From: Lactobacillus bombicola
GTDB lineage: Bacteria; Bacillota; Bacilli; Lactobacillales; Lactobacillaceae
Direction: 5' to 3'
Assembly: GCF_900112665.1 (NCBI RefSeq)
Contig: NZ_FOMN01000009.1
Span: 1-64,000, forward strand
DNA length: 64,000 nt
Program-made: the position numbers and the translations under genes
Notes under the pieces: model-generated
What the model was told of the DNA's origin: nothing
Databases searched by the model: none
The model's input: the letters and a program-made list of their open reading frames with translations, nothing else
Shown: piece by piece, positions 46,456 to 57,412 of the stretch
Position numbering within the stretch: position 1 is the stretch's first letter
Layout: each line of letters begins with the position of its first letter

Positions 46456-46548
46456 CTAACACTAGTTTATAGGTAAAATAATAAATAATTGATGAGTAAT
46501 TCACAAATGAAATTTGCTAGCATAATTAAGTTGGAGGCTTTGTAATAA

Positions 46549-47181
46549 ATGGAAAAAATAAAAATTCCCACGGCGACAGCAAAAAGACTGCCGCTTTATT
46601 ATCGATACTTAATCATCTTGAATGAAGCTGGCAAAGAGAAAGTTTCCTCAACTGAATTATCTGAAGCTGTTCAAGTTGATAGTGCATCAATTAGGCGCGA
46701 TTTTTCGTACTTTGGGGCATTAGGTAAGCGTGGGTATGGATATGATGTAAAAAGCTTACTGACTTTTTTTAAAAAAATATTGAATCAAGATACTTTAACC
46801 AATGTGGCTTTGGTAGGAGTTGGTAATTTGGGACATGCTTTGCTTAATTATAATTTTAAGCGAAGTAATAATATTCGAATTTCTTGTGCTTTTGATATAG
46901 ATCAAAAAATAACAGGCAAAATTTTAAGCGGCGTTCCTGTATATGATATGAGTGAGCTTAAAAAGCAGCTGAGTGATCAACAGATAACAATTGCGATTTT
47001 AACAGTTCCGTCTAATACAGCTCAAAAAACAGCAGATGAAATGGTTGAAGCAGGTATTAAAGGAATTATGAACTTTACGCCGATCAGACTCTCAGCTCCG
47101 AGCGGAATACGAATACAAAATGTGGATTTAGCTACTGAATTGCAAACATTAATTTATTTTTTAGAAAGTGATAAGAAGTAG
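46549..47181 (+). CDS. rex: Redox-sensing transcriptional repressor Rex
   Basis: 210 residues. N-terminal winged helix (about 1-80: [17 protein letters not shown] and [16 protein letters not shown]) and a Rossmann domain with GVGNLGHAL (near 88-96) binding NAD(H). It represses fermentation and NADH-reoxidation genes when NADH is low. The neighbourhood of groESL and an ABC-F gene is that of ydiH/rex in Bacillus. Confidence 0.96.
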   Translation: MEKIKIPTATAKRLPLYYRYLIILNEAGKEKVSSTELSEAVQVDSASIRRDFSYFGALGKRGYGYDVKSLLTFFKKILNQDTLTNVALVGVGNLGHALLNYNFKRSNNIRISCAFDIDQKITGKILSGVPVYDMSELKKQLSDQQITIAILTVPSNTAQKTADEMVEAGIKGIMNFTPIRLSAPSGIRIQNVDLATELQTLIYFLESDKK

Positions 47182-47220
47182 CCCACATAAATATTAGGTA
47201 GACCTAGTGATTAAAACAAA

Positions 47221-47247
47221 TTAGCACTTTAATTGAAAAAGTGCTAA
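47221..47247. promoter_or_regulatory. First CIRCE element, also a terminator-like hairpin
   Basis: TTAGCACTT, nine bases, AAGTGCTAA: a CIRCE-type HrcA operator with symmetric substitutions at the inner position of each arm (consensus TTAGCACTC-N9-GAGTGCTAA). A run of six T residues follows, so the same sequence can also terminate the rex transcript. It lies just upstream of the groES -35. Confidence 0.8.
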
Positions 47248-47254
47248 TTTTTTC

Positions 47255-47283
47255 TTGCATTTTAAACAAAAAGGGGTTATTAT
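47255..47283 (+). promoter_or_regulatory. Promoter of groES-groEL
   Basis: TTGCAT (47255-47260), 17 bp, TATTAT (47278-47283). It is flanked by CIRCE elements on both sides. Confidence 0.75.
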
Positions 47284-47295
47284 CATAATTATAAG

Positions 47296-47322
47296 TTAGC
47301 ACTTAGCTAATTTGAGTGCTAA
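47296..47322. promoter_or_regulatory. Second CIRCE element
   Basis: TTAGCACTT, nine bases, GAGTGCTAA: one mismatch to the CIRCE consensus. It lies 13 bp downstream of the groES -10, overlapping the expected transcription start region, where HrcA would block transcription. Confidence 0.9.
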
Positions 47323-47366
47323 TGACTAAAATTAAAGATATTAAATTGAATTTAGGAGGGACAAAC

Positions 47367-47651
47367 GTGTTACAACCAATAGGTGATCGCGTGATCGTAA
47401 AAGTTAAAGAAGAAGAAGAAAAAACTGTAGGCGGAATCGTCCTTGCTTCTAATGCTAAACAAAAGCCAACTGAAGGTGAAGTTGTTGCTGTAGGTGCAGG
47501 CAGCTATGCCGAAAATGGTAGTAAAATTCCAATGACTGTTGCAGAGGGTGATATTGTGCTCTACGATAAGTACTCAGGCACTGACGTTAATTACGAAGGT
47601 GAAAAATACTTAGTCCTTCATGAAAAAGATATTTTGGCAGTTGTTAAGTAA
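47367..47651 (+). CDS. groES: Co-chaperonin GroES
   Basis: 94 residues, the standard length, with the mobile loop [15 protein letters not shown] (about 15-29) that docks on GroEL. The frame can be opened further upstream at 47316, but that would start inside the CIRCE element; AGGAGGG before the GTG at 47367 and the family start [11 protein letters not shown] decide. Heat-regulated through HrcA. Confidence 0.96.
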   Translation: MLQPIGDRVIVKVKEEEEKTVGGIVLASNAKQKPTEGEVVAVGAGSYAENGSKIPMTVAEGDIVLYDKYSGTDVNYEGEKYLVLHEKDILAVVK

Positions 47652-47655
47652 TTAA

Positions 47656-49296
<1,641 letters not shown>

Positions 49297-49313
49297 TTTT
49301 ATAACCGATATTT

Positions 49314-49347
49314 AAAAAGGAACTGTTGGTCGGAACAGTTCCTTTTT
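49314..49347 (+). terminator. Terminator of groES-groEL
   Basis: AAAAAGGAACTGTT pairs with AACAGTTCCTTTTT around a 6-nt loop. Confidence 0.92.
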
Positions 49348-49473
49348 GTTATTAGCTAATTATTTTTTTACCTTTGACATCAGTTAGCCTATGCTCTAAT
49401 TCGACCGTACAACTGTCTAGGTAAAGCGATTCAATGTAATCAAAACAGATTGTGTAGGTTCAAGGAAGTGAAA
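49348..49473. other. Short stretch before the SLAP remnant
   Basis: No gene seen. It may hold more of the decayed SLAP gene's 5' part, but no repeat can be recognised. Confidence 0.35.
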
Positions 49474-49780
49474 TTGACATACATTTATAATGATAAAGGA
49501 AAATGGATAAATGGTTTTGGCTTAGCTTCTAGTTTGCGTTTTGCAATTAGGACCAAAGTTAGCAGTTGCAATTTTTATGCTGTTTAAGCCTTATTGTGTT
49601 ACTGCTAAAAATGTGACTGGCGTTTATTATGATTAGCGAACGAAAACCCTAAAAATTTATAATCGTTATGGTAAACAAATCGGTACAAGTATTTGTAATT
49701 ATGGGGATGCCTTTAAAATTAAAGGAAAGTTTTATGGGGCTATTGCTAAAGGTCAGCTGATTAATCCGAAGGAGTTTTAA
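49474..49780 (+). pseudogene. Decayed SLAP-domain protein
   Basis: Two SLAP-like units can be read across broken frames. The first, LTYIYNDKGKWINGFGLAS, runs until a TAA near 49585. The second, in the next frame, reads KTLKIYNRYGKQIG and NYGDAFKIKGKFYGAIAKGQ, and ends at TAA 49778-49780. An in-frame TAG at 49634-49636 interrupts it. The pattern YNxxGKxxG...YGD...IKGKxY is that of the SLAP repeats at the window start. One frameshift and one nonsense codon show it is inactive; no signal peptide is found. Confidence 0.75.
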
Positions 49781-49846
49781 CCATATTAATAAAACAGTTA
49801 TTTGGTTATTGTTAGAATAAACTGAGTTGACCGAAACCAATTTGAC

Positions 49847-49891
49847 AAAAAATAATTATATTAGTATTTTATACTAATATAATTATTTTTT
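49847..49891. promoter_or_regulatory. Perfect 21-bp-arm palindrome at the promoter of the DUF969-DUF979-pcp operon
   Basis: Bases 49847-49867 and 49871-49891 are exact inverted copies around TTT. TTGACA at 49842-49847 and TATTTT at 49865-49870 (17 bp apart) form a promoter candidate that overlaps it, so a start near 49877 lies inside the right arm. It may be an operator; as RNA it would also terminate transcription arriving from upstream. Confidence 0.55.
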
Positions 49892-49910
49892 TGATTTGAA
49901 AGGAAAAGTA

Positions 49911-50573
49911 ATGGAATATTTGAGTTTACTTGGCATCCTAGTGATCGTTATAGGTTTTGCTTTAGGACTAGATACGGTTGCCGTAGTTGTAATTGCAGCA
50001 TTAGTTACTGCATTGGTATCAGGAATTGACTTTGTTTCTTTTTTGAAAATTCTGGGGAAAGGTTTCATTGATAACCGCATGGTCTCATTATTTTTCTTAA
50101 CCTTACCAACAATTGGTATATCAGAACGCCATGGTCTTAAGACAGCCGCAGTTAATCTGATTCAAAAAATGAAAAATCTAACACCAGGAAGAATTTTTGA
50201 TATTTATACAGCTATTCGTGAACTTGCTTGTTTATTTGGGATTTCTGTCCAAGGGCAGGTACAATTTATCGCTCCGTTGATCAATCCAATGGCACAAGCT
50301 GCAGGCAAAGTTAATGGAGAAATGACAGAATTAGAAGTTGATCAAATTAAAGCAAGAGCTGCTGCTAGTGATAATTTTGGTAATTTCTTTGCACAAAACT
50401 TATTTGTTGCTTCATCTAGTGTATTGTTAATTTCTAGTACTATGAAATCATTAGGATATCCAATTAGCACGTCAGCTGTGGTATTAATTACTATTCCGAT
50501 TGCTGTGATTTGTTATATTTTATGTTTACTTTACAATCATGCTTTTGACAAAAAAATAAAAAAGGGGAAATAA
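49911..50573 (+). CDS. DUF969 family membrane protein
   Basis: 220 residues, about five membrane helices. Members occur almost always beside DUF979 and often a pyroglutamyl peptidase gene, and are suspected to form a permease. The frame opens at 49896 (TTG), but GAAAGGAAAAG is placed for the ATG at 49911. The next gene starts directly after its stop codon. Confidence 0.85.
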   Translation: MEYLSLLGILVIVIGFALGLDTVAVVVIAALVTALVSGIDFVSFLKILGKGFIDNRMVSLFFLTLPTIGISERHGLKTAAVNLIQKMKNLTPGRIFDIYTAIRELACLFGISVQGQVQFIAPLINPMAQAAGKVNGEMTELEVDQIKARAAASDNFGNFFAQNLFVASSSVLLISSTMKSLGYPISTSAVVLITIPIAVICYILCLLYNHAFDKKIKKGK

Positions 50574-51497
50574 ATGAATATACTAATTAATAATCTTTTG
50601 TTAGCTTTTTATATTTTAATTGGTTTGTTCTTTTTGGCAGCTACAGTTGAATCTTGGCGTGATAAAACTAATCCTGCACGTTGGGGGACGGGTCTTTTTT
50701 GGCTTTTATTGGCAATTTTATTTGCAGCTGGTCAATGGATACCCAATGAAATAAATGGTGGAATTTTATTAATTATTGCGCTACTGTCTCTTCTTAAACA
50801 AGTTCGAGTTGGTAAAATTAAGGAACTTGATGAAAAAATTGCTAATCAAACAGTTAAGCGTATTGGTAATTGGATTTTCTTACCTAGTATTTTATTGGCA
50901 ATTTTAGCATTAGTGATTGCGCAATTTACCAAATTAGGTGGACAGGTTGGCATTGGTATTGCTGCTATCATTTCACTAATTGTAGCAATGGTTTTGACTA
51001 AATCAAGTCCAAAAACAGTTTATGAAGATACACAAAGAATGGTTCGTTCGGTAGGTTCAGCTGGGGTGTTACCACAATTACTTGCTACTTTGGGTGTAGT
51101 GTTTACTGCTTCAGGTGTAGGTAAAATTACTGCTAAGGCAATTTCGGGTTTATTTCCTGTTGGTAATCACTTATTAGGTGTATGCTTGTATTGTATAGCA
51201 ATGGCCGTTTTTACAGCGATTATGGGGAATGCTTTTGCTGCATTTGCAGTAATTACCGCTGGTATTGGAATTCCCTTTGTTGTGGCACAAGGCGGTTCAC
51301 CAGTTGTTGTTGCATCATTAGGTATGACCGCTGGCTATTGTGGTACATTAATGACGCCAATGGCTGCCAATTTTAATACTTTGCCAGTAGCTCTAATGGA
51401 GATGCAAGATCCATTAGGAGTAATTAAACAGCAGTTTCCCATTGCCATTAGTATGTTAGTTGTCCACATCGTTTTAATGTATTTCTTAGCTTTTTAA
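50574..51497 (+). CDS. DUF979 family membrane protein
   Basis: 307 residues with about nine hydrophobic helices, including VFTASGVGKITAKAISG and AFAVITAGIGIPFV. It is the fixed partner of DUF969, with its ATG directly after the DUF969 TAA. The two probably form a transporter for a pyroglutamate-related compound, inferred only from the neighbouring pcp gene. Confidence 0.85.
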   Translation: MNILINNLLLAFYILIGLFFLAATVESWRDKTNPARWGTGLFWLLLAILFAAGQWIPNEINGGILLIIALLSLLKQVRVGKIKELDEKIANQTVKRIGNWIFLPSILLAILALVIAQFTKLGGQVGIGIAAIISLIVAMVLTKSSPKTVYEDTQRMVRSVGSAGVLPQLLATLGVVFTASGVGKITAKAISGLFPVGNHLLGVCLYCIAMAVFTAIMGNAFAAFAVITAGIGIPFVVAQGGSPVVVASLGMTAGYCGTLMTPMAANFNTLPVALMEMQDPLGVIKQQFPIAISMLVVHIVLMYFLAF

Positions 51498-51518
51498 TTT
51501 TTAGAAAAGAGAAAAACA

Positions 51519-52166
51519 ATGAAAATATTAGTTACCGGTTTTGATCCGTTTGGTGAAGATAAAATTAATCCAGCAATTGAAGCAGTCAAGCTTTTAGATG
51601 ATGAGATTGCTGGTGCTAAAATCATTAAGTTAGAAATTCCAACTGTTTTTGGCGATTGTGCTCAAGTAGTACGTGAGGCAATTGTCAAAGAAGAGCCTGA
51701 TTATGTCTTAAATATTGGTCAAGCTGGTGGTCGTTTTGCTCTAACTCCTGAGCGAGTAGCAATTAATTTTGATGATGGGCGAATTGCTGATAATAAAGGC
51801 TATCAACCAATTGCCACTGCCATCCATAAAGACGGTCAAAATGCCTATTTTACTCAATTACCTGTTAAGGCAATGGTTAAAGAGATTCGTGAAGCAGGGT
51901 TGCCAAGCTATGTTTCGACAACTGCTGGAACCTTTGTCTGTAATCATATTATGTATCAAGTTCAATATATGATTGATAAAGAATTTCCTAATCTTAAAGC
52001 AGGTTTCATGCATATTCCGTATTTACCTGAACAAGTGATTAGTCACCCTGAAACACCGAGTCTTAGTTTACTTGATGATGTGAAGGGAATAACAGCTGCT
52101 ATTCAAGCAATTGTTCATATGGATGGCCAGGATGATATTAACAGTATTGAGGGACAGATTTCCTAG
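51519..52166 (+). CDS. pcp: Pyroglutamyl-peptidase I
   Basis: 215 residues, the standard length for this cytoplasmic cysteine peptidase of family C15. It removes N-terminal pyroglutamate. The triad is visible as Glu in [10 protein letters not shown] (near 80), Cys in GTFVCNH (near 143) and His in [11 protein letters not shown] (near 167). The N-terminal [13 protein letters not shown] is diagnostic. Confidence 0.95.
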   Translation: MKILVTGFDPFGEDKINPAIEAVKLLDDEIAGAKIIKLEIPTVFGDCAQVVREAIVKEEPDYVLNIGQAGGRFALTPERVAINFDDGRIADNKGYQPIATAIHKDGQNAYFTQLPVKAMVKEIREAGLPSYVSTTAGTFVCNHIMYQVQYMIDKEFPNLKAGFMHIPYLPEQVISHPETPSLSLLDDVKGITAAIQAIVHMDGQDDINSIEGQIS

Positions 52167-52203
52167 TTATGATTCAAGCTTTGAATTTTGGAACATAAAT
52201 CAT

Positions 52204-52232
52204 AAAAGATTGCCTAATTGCAGTCTTTTTTT
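52204..52232 (+). terminator. Terminator of the DUF969-DUF979-pcp operon
   Basis: AAAGATTGC pairs with GCAGTCTTT (one G-U pair), followed by T residues. Confidence 0.8.
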
Positions 52233-52292
52233 CTTTTGGCTTATTATTTTAGCGTATAATAAAGATTAATTAACTATAAAGAAGAGGATTAA

Positions 52293-54896
52293 ATGGCTAA
52301 CGCAAATACAACTCCAATGATGGAGCAATATTATAAAATTAAGAAGCAATATCCCGATGCTTTTCTTTTTTATCGCGTCGGTGATTTTTATGAATTATTT
52401 GAAGATGATGCAATTAAAGGAGCTCAAATTTTAGAATTAACTTTAACTCATCGTTCGAATAAAACGGATAATCCAATTCCGATGGCCGGTGTACCGCATG
52501 TGGCTGTGAATTCATATGTAGATACGCTAGTAGAAAAGGGTTATAAAGTTGCTTTGTGTGAACAACTAGAGGATCCTAAGGAAGCTAAAGGTATGGTCAA
52601 AAGGGGGATTACGCAGTTAGTAACGCCTGGCACGTTAATGAATGATAATCCTAGTGATGCAAAAGAATCTAATTATTTAACTGCAGTTGTTTCAAATAAT
52701 AATTGCTTTGGACTTGCCTACAGCGATTTGTCTACTGGAGAAATTTTTGCCACCCACTTATTAACTTTTTCGGCAGTTGCCAACGAACTTTTGTCGCTTC
52801 GAACTAAGGAAGTAGTTTGTAATTCACATTTAAGTGAAAAAGCAAATGAATTCTTTCATCAGGCTAACATTACTGTGTCTAAACCAGTTACTCTAAGTGA
52901 AGAACATGCAGAAATTTCTTTTGCCCAACAAAATTTAACTAATTTGGCAGAAAAAGTAGCAGTTAAACAATTGGTAGGTTATTTGTTGCAGACACAAAAG
53001 CGTAGTTTAGCCCACTTACAAGCAGCACAAAGCTATGAAGTTAGTCAATATTTACAAATGTCACATACAGTACGTGAAAATTTGGAAATAACGGCTTCCG
53101 CTAAAACTGGTAAAAAGATGGGTTCTCTCTTTTGGGTTCTTGATAAAACTCACACAGCAATGGGGGGGCGTTTACTTAAACAGTGGCTGTCAAGACCACT
53201 CATTGCAACTGATCAGTTGGCTCAGCGTCAAGCAATGGTTCAAGCACTAATTGATGGCTATTTTACTCGAGCTAATATAAGTGATAGTTTAAAGGGCGTA
53301 TACGATTTAGAACGATTAAGTGGTCGAATCGCCTTTGGTAATGTTAATGCGCGTGAATTATTGCAGCTTGCCACTTCTTTAGAAGCAGTACCAGCAATTT
53401 TGACTGCTTTGCAAGCATCTGCCAATGAAACTTTACAAAAATTTGCTCAAAAAATTGATCCTTTGAAGGGAACTGCTAAATTAATAAGTTCCACTCTTGT
53501 TGAGCAACCGCCAGTTTTAACTACAGAAGGGGGATTAATTAAATCGGGTGTTGATAGTCAGCTTGACCGTTATCGTGATGCAATGAATAATGGTAAACAG
53601 TGGCTGGCGGAAATGGAGCAGAATGAACGGCAAAAGACAGGAATTGAAAATTTAAAAGTTGGTTATAATAAAGTTTTTGGCTATTATATTCAAGTGACTA
53701 ATTCCAACAAGAAAAAAGTACCACTTGATCGGTATACACGTAAGCAGACGTTAACTAATGCTGAACGTTATATTACACCGGAACTTAAGGAACATGAAAA
53801 TTTGATTTTAGAAGCGCAGACAAAATCAACTGAGCTGGAGTATAACTTATTTGTTAAGTTACGCGAAGAAATTAAAAAGTATATTAGTGCCTTACAAAAG
53901 TTGGCCAGTCAATTAGCTGCGCTTGATGTGTTTTGTTCTTTTGCTCAAATTGCTGAAGAAAATAACTATTGTCGCCCAATTTTTCATTCAAAAAAGCAAG
54001 ATGTAAAAATAGTCGCAGGAAGGCATCCTGTGGTTGAAAAGGTTCTTAAGGATAATTCTTATATACCTAATGACGTTAATTTGGACCAAGAGACTGATAT
54101 TTTACTAATAACAGGTCCGAACATGTCTGGTAAAAGTACTTACATGAGACAGTTAGCGCTAATTGCAGTTATGGCGCAAGTTGGTTCTTTTGTACCAGCG
54201 CAAAGTGCTGAATTACCAATATTTGATCAAATCTTTACCCGTATTGGGGCCGCTGATGATTTAATTTCGGGTCAAAGTACTTTTATGGTTGAGATGACTG
54301 AAGCAAATGATGCGCTACAGCATGCAACTAAACGCAGCCTTGTTTTATTTGATGAAATTGGTCGCGGTACTGCAACCTATGATGGGATGGCACTAGCTGG
54401 AGCGATTGTCAAATACTTACATGATGAAGTAGGAGCAAAAGTTTTATTTGCTACACATTTTCATGAGTTAACAGCAATGGAACAAATATTAGCGCGGTTA
54501 AAGAATATTCATGTCGGAGCAACCCAAGAAAAGGGTCAATTGATTTTTTTGCATAAAATTTTACCTGGGCCGGCAGACCAAAGCTATGGTATCCATGTGG
54601 CGCAATTGGCAGGATTACCGCCTAAAGTTTTGCGGCAGGCAAGAAAATTATTAAAGCATTTAGAAAATCAAGGTAGTGGTTTGAACACCACAACCCAACT
54701 TGATTTATTTAATACACCTGCACCTAGTGCTACTAGTAGCGAAAACAAAGCTACTCAAACTGAGACTAATGATTTGACAACTAGGGAGCAAGCTATTTTA
54801 GCTGAAATTTCTCACTTGTATCTAGCTGAACAAACACCACTACAAGTGATGCAATTAGTTGCAAATTGGCAAAAAGATTTAAAGGATAACGATTAA
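52293..54896 (+). CDS. mutS: DNA mismatch repair protein MutS
   Basis: 867 residues. Mismatch-binding wedge GDFYELFEDD (near 31-40), Walker A GPNMSGKSTYM (near 610), Walker B LVLFDEIGRGT (near 685), and HFHELTAME. A C-terminal TQLDLFN segment (near 804) fits a sliding-clamp binding motif. All mismatch-recognition and ATPase motifs are intact. It is followed by mutL at two bases. Confidence 0.97.
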   Translation: MANANTTPMMEQYYKIKKQYPDAFLFYRVGDFYELFEDDAIKGAQILELTLTHRSNKTDNPIPMAGVPHVAVNSYVDTLVEKGYKVALCEQLEDPKEAKGMVKRGITQLVTPGTLMNDNPSDAKESNYLTAVVSNNNCFGLAYSDLSTGEIFATHLLTFSAVANELLSLRTKEVVCNSHLSEKANEFFHQANITVSKPVTLSEEHAEISFAQQNLTNLAEKVAVKQLVGYLLQTQKRSLAHLQAAQSYEVSQYLQMSHTVRENLEITASAKTGKKMGSLFWVLDKTHTAMGGRLLKQWLSRPLIATDQLAQRQAMVQALIDGYFTRANISDSLKGVYDLERLSGRIAFGNVNARELLQLATSLEAVPAILTALQASANETLQKFAQKIDPLKGTAKLISSTLVEQPPVLTTEGGLIKSGVDSQLDRYRDAMNNGKQWLAEMEQNERQKTGIENLKVGYNKVFGYYIQVTNSNKKKVPLDRYTRKQTLTNAERYITPELKEHENLILEAQTKSTELEYNLFVKLREEIKKYISALQKLASQLAALDVFCSFAQIAEENNYCRPIFHSKKQDVKIVAGRHPVVEKVLKDNSYIPNDVNLDQETDILLITGPNMSGKSTYMRQLALIAVMAQVGSFVPAQSAELPIFDQIFTRIGAADDLISGQSTFMVEMTEANDALQHATKRSLVLFDEIGRGTATYDGMALAGAIVKYLHDEVGAKVLFATHFHELTAMEQILARLKNIHVGATQEKGQLIFLHKILPGPADQSYGIHVAQLAGLPPKVLRQARKLLKHLENQGSGLNTTTQLDLFNTPAPSATSSENKATQTETNDLTTREQAILAEISHLYLAEQTPLQVMQLVANWQKDLKDND

Positions 54897-54898
54897 CA

Positions 54899-56782
54899 AT
54901 GGTGCAAATTAGTGAGCTACCGGTTAATTTAGCTAACCAAATTGCGGCTGGTGAAGTGATTGAACGTCCAGCAAGTGTAGTGAAGGAATTAGTGGAAAAC
55001 GCAATTGATGCTGGCAGCAAGCAAATTCAAATTGACTTTGTTGATGCAGGACTTAAAAAAATCACTGTTCAAGATAATGGGAGTGGTATTCCAAGCGATC
55101 AACTTGATCTAGCCTTTACTAGGCATGCAACTAGTAAAATTAAAAATGAGCGTGATTTATTTAATGTTGGCACTTTGGGATTTCGAGGTGAGGCTCTAGC
55201 CTCAATTGCAGCTGTTAGCCATGTCGAAATATTAACGGATAGTGCTGGTCAAGTTGGGCAACGAGCCGAATTTTCGGCTGGGGTAAAACAGTTGCAAGAA
55301 AAAGCCGGGGCAGCAGTGGGTACAAGGATTACAGTTAAAGATTTATTTTATAATACTCCAGCTAGACTAAAATATTTACGGAGTCCACGTACGGAAATTA
55401 TGAAAATTGTTGACATTATTAATCGCTTAGCCCTGGGGTATCCTTATATTGCTTTTACTTTAAAAAATGAGGGTCGCATTTTACTTAAAACGGTTGGCAA
55501 CGGAAATTTAAAGCAGACAGCAGCTAATATCTATGGTCGCAACATAGCTGAAAAAATGATTTCATTAGACGAGGCTGACCAGGATTTTGAAATTACAGGT
55601 TTAATTTCAAAACCAGAAATAACGCGATCAACTCGTAACTTTATTTCCATTTTATTAAACGGCCGGTATATTAATAATTTCCAAATAGTTAAAGCTGTTC
55701 TAGCTGGTTATGGTAATAATTTAACTGATAAGCATTATCCTTTTGCAATTATAAAAATTAAAGTTGATCCTTTATTGGTTGATGTCAACGTCCATCCGAC
55801 TAAAAGAGAGGTTAGACTGTCTAAAGAAACCCAATTATGCCGTTTAATTACTAAGACAATTAGTCAGAAATTAATGTTAAGCGATGTTCAAGCTAATGGT
55901 AGTGGAAATTTAATTAGTAAAAAAGCAGATACATTAGTTGATCAATTAAAATTCAATTTGAATAAAAATGTAGTCGAAACTAAGCGTGAGTCAGCTACAA
56001 TTGATGAAGTTAATGAAAGTCAACCGCTTGAAGTAAGGCACGATGAAGCAATTCAATATGTTGACTTAAATGTACCACGAGAAGATGATTATTATGTTAT
56101 TACAACAACATGGCTAAAAAATGTTGCAAGGCAAAAGCAACTTAGTCCTTTTCCAAGTAAAAATAAAGTAGCTACTGTTATTTCGATTGGTGATGAAGTC
56201 CTCTTAAACAACTTACCAGAATTGAAATTTGTTGGTCAAACTGATGCCTATATTATTGCAGAAAACAATGATAACTTATATTTGATTGATCAAGTTGCAG
56301 CTAGAAGATTAATTTTGTTTACCAAAATAAAACAGGAATTAACTGATCAAAATGTTAATCAGCAAGGATTATTAAGTCCTTTAGTTTTAGAATTTAGTAG
56401 TTTGGATTTTATTCAAATTAAGAGTAAGCTAAAGCAAATTAAAGAAATTGGTTTATATTTGGAAGAATTTGGCCAAAACACTTTTATATTGCGCTCCTAT
56501 CCTACTTGGCTCAAAGAAGACGTTGAAGGTCAAGTCCGTTTAATTTTAGATGAGTATTTAAATGTTGATCAAAATGATACAACTAAATTAATTACAAGAA
56601 TTGCTGGTAAGCAAGCCCAGCGGCAAATTACCGGACGCCAAAAACTAACGGTTACAGAATGTAATGCAATTTTAACTACGCTTGGAAAAACAAAGGATCC
56701 ATACCATGATGCGCAAGGCAATGTGGTGATTATTTGTTGGCACAAATCTGAGTTGCGTAAGATGTTTAAAAAGGATAATTAA
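54899..56782 (+). CDS. mutL: DNA mismatch repair protein MutL with degenerate endonuclease site
   Basis: 627 residues. The GHKL ATPase domain is normal: [37 protein letters not shown]. The C-terminal domain keeps its fold and the clamp-binding pattern QGLLSP, but the metal-dependent nuclease motifs of Firmicutes MutL are all replaced: DQHAxxER is DQVAARRL, ACKxAIK is GKQAQRQI, and CPHGRP is HDAQGN. The frame is intact, so the protein is probably made but should not nick DNA. Another nuclease, or loss of strand incision, would follow. The gene precedes ruvA. Confidence 0.92.
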   Translation: MVQISELPVNLANQIAAGEVIERPASVVKELVENAIDAGSKQIQIDFVDAGLKKITVQDNGSGIPSDQLDLAFTRHATSKIKNERDLFNVGTLGFRGEALASIAAVSHVEILTDSAGQVGQRAEFSAGVKQLQEKAGAAVGTRITVKDLFYNTPARLKYLRSPRTEIMKIVDIINRLALGYPYIAFTLKNEGRILLKTVGNGNLKQTAANIYGRNIAEKMISLDEADQDFEITGLISKPEITRSTRNFISILLNGRYINNFQIVKAVLAGYGNNLTDKHYPFAIIKIKVDPLLVDVNVHPTKREVRLSKETQLCRLITKTISQKLMLSDVQANGSGNLISKKADTLVDQLKFNLNKNVVETKRESATIDEVNESQPLEVRHDEAIQYVDLNVPREDDYYVITTTWLKNVARQKQLSPFPSKNKVATVISIGDEVLLNNLPELKFVGQTDAYIIAENNDNLYLIDQVAARRLILFTKIKQELTDQNVNQQGLLSPLVLEFSSLDFIQIKSKLKQIKEIGLYLEEFGQNTFILRSYPTWLKEDVEGQVRLILDEYLNVDQNDTTKLITRIAGKQAQRQITGRQKLTVTECNAILTTLGKTKDPYHDAQGNVVIICWHKSELRKMFKKDN

Positions 56783-56784
56783 TA

Positions 56785-57369
56785 ATGTATGAATATTTAT
56801 TAGGGATAGTTGTGGCAATCAAACCGGATTATTTAGTGGTAGATGTTAATAATATTGGTTATAAAATTTATAGTCCAACACCATTTGCTTATCATGAAGG
56901 CCAAAAAACTCGTGTTTTTGTTGAGCAAGTTGTGCGTGATACTGGTGTTACTTTATATGGCTTTCAATCTGAAGAAGATAGAGGCCTATTTTTAAAGTTA
57001 CTGAGTGTTAGTGGTATTGGACCAAAGTCCGCCTTAGCAATTATGGCTGCTGAAGATAGTGATTCATTAGCAGCAGCAATTGAGCAGGGCGAAGTCAAAT
57101 ATTTAACTAGATTTCCAGGTGTTGGTAAAAAGACAGCTTCCCAGATAGTTTTAGACTTGAAGGGGAAATTAGGTGACTATGTTCAACGAATTGATCAAAC
57201 GGCTGATCAAGATATTTCACCGGAATTAAATGATGCTTTGCTAGCCCTACTTGCTTTAGGTTATACGAAAAAAGAAGTAGATAAGATCACGCCTAAATTG
57301 ATTGCTGAAAATGAAACAACGGCTGATCAATATATTAAAAAGGGCTTAGCTTTTCTACTAAAGAAGTAA
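56785..57369 (+). CDS. ruvA: Holliday junction branch migration protein RuvA
   Basis: 194 residues. N-terminal OB fold, two helix-hairpin-helix motifs ([16 protein letters not shown] and [16 protein letters not shown], near 72 and 107), and a C-terminal domain III that contacts RuvB. Starts two bases after mutL. The mutS-mutL-ruvA-ruvB order is typical of lactobacilli. Confidence 0.96.
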   Translation: MYEYLLGIVVAIKPDYLVVDVNNIGYKIYSPTPFAYHEGQKTRVFVEQVVRDTGVTLYGFQSEEDRGLFLKLLSVSGIGPKSALAIMAAEDSDSLAAAIEQGEVKYLTRFPGVGKKTASQIVLDLKGKLGDYVQRIDQTADQDISPELNDALLALLALGYTKKEVDKITPKLIAENETTADQYIKKGLAFLLKK

Positions 57370-57412
57370 TTCTTGCTATAATAAGTTAAAGTATTTAAAG
57401 GAAGTGAAACTG

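Noticed and set aside
47316-47366. N-terminal extension of groES
   Set aside because: It would start inside the second CIRCE element and is not found in GroES proteins; AGGAGG supports 47367.
54899-56782. Causal link between the MutL defect and the tandem duplications
   Set aside because: Units of 10 and 23 bp exceed the loops normally handled by MutS/MutL, so the connection is not supported.
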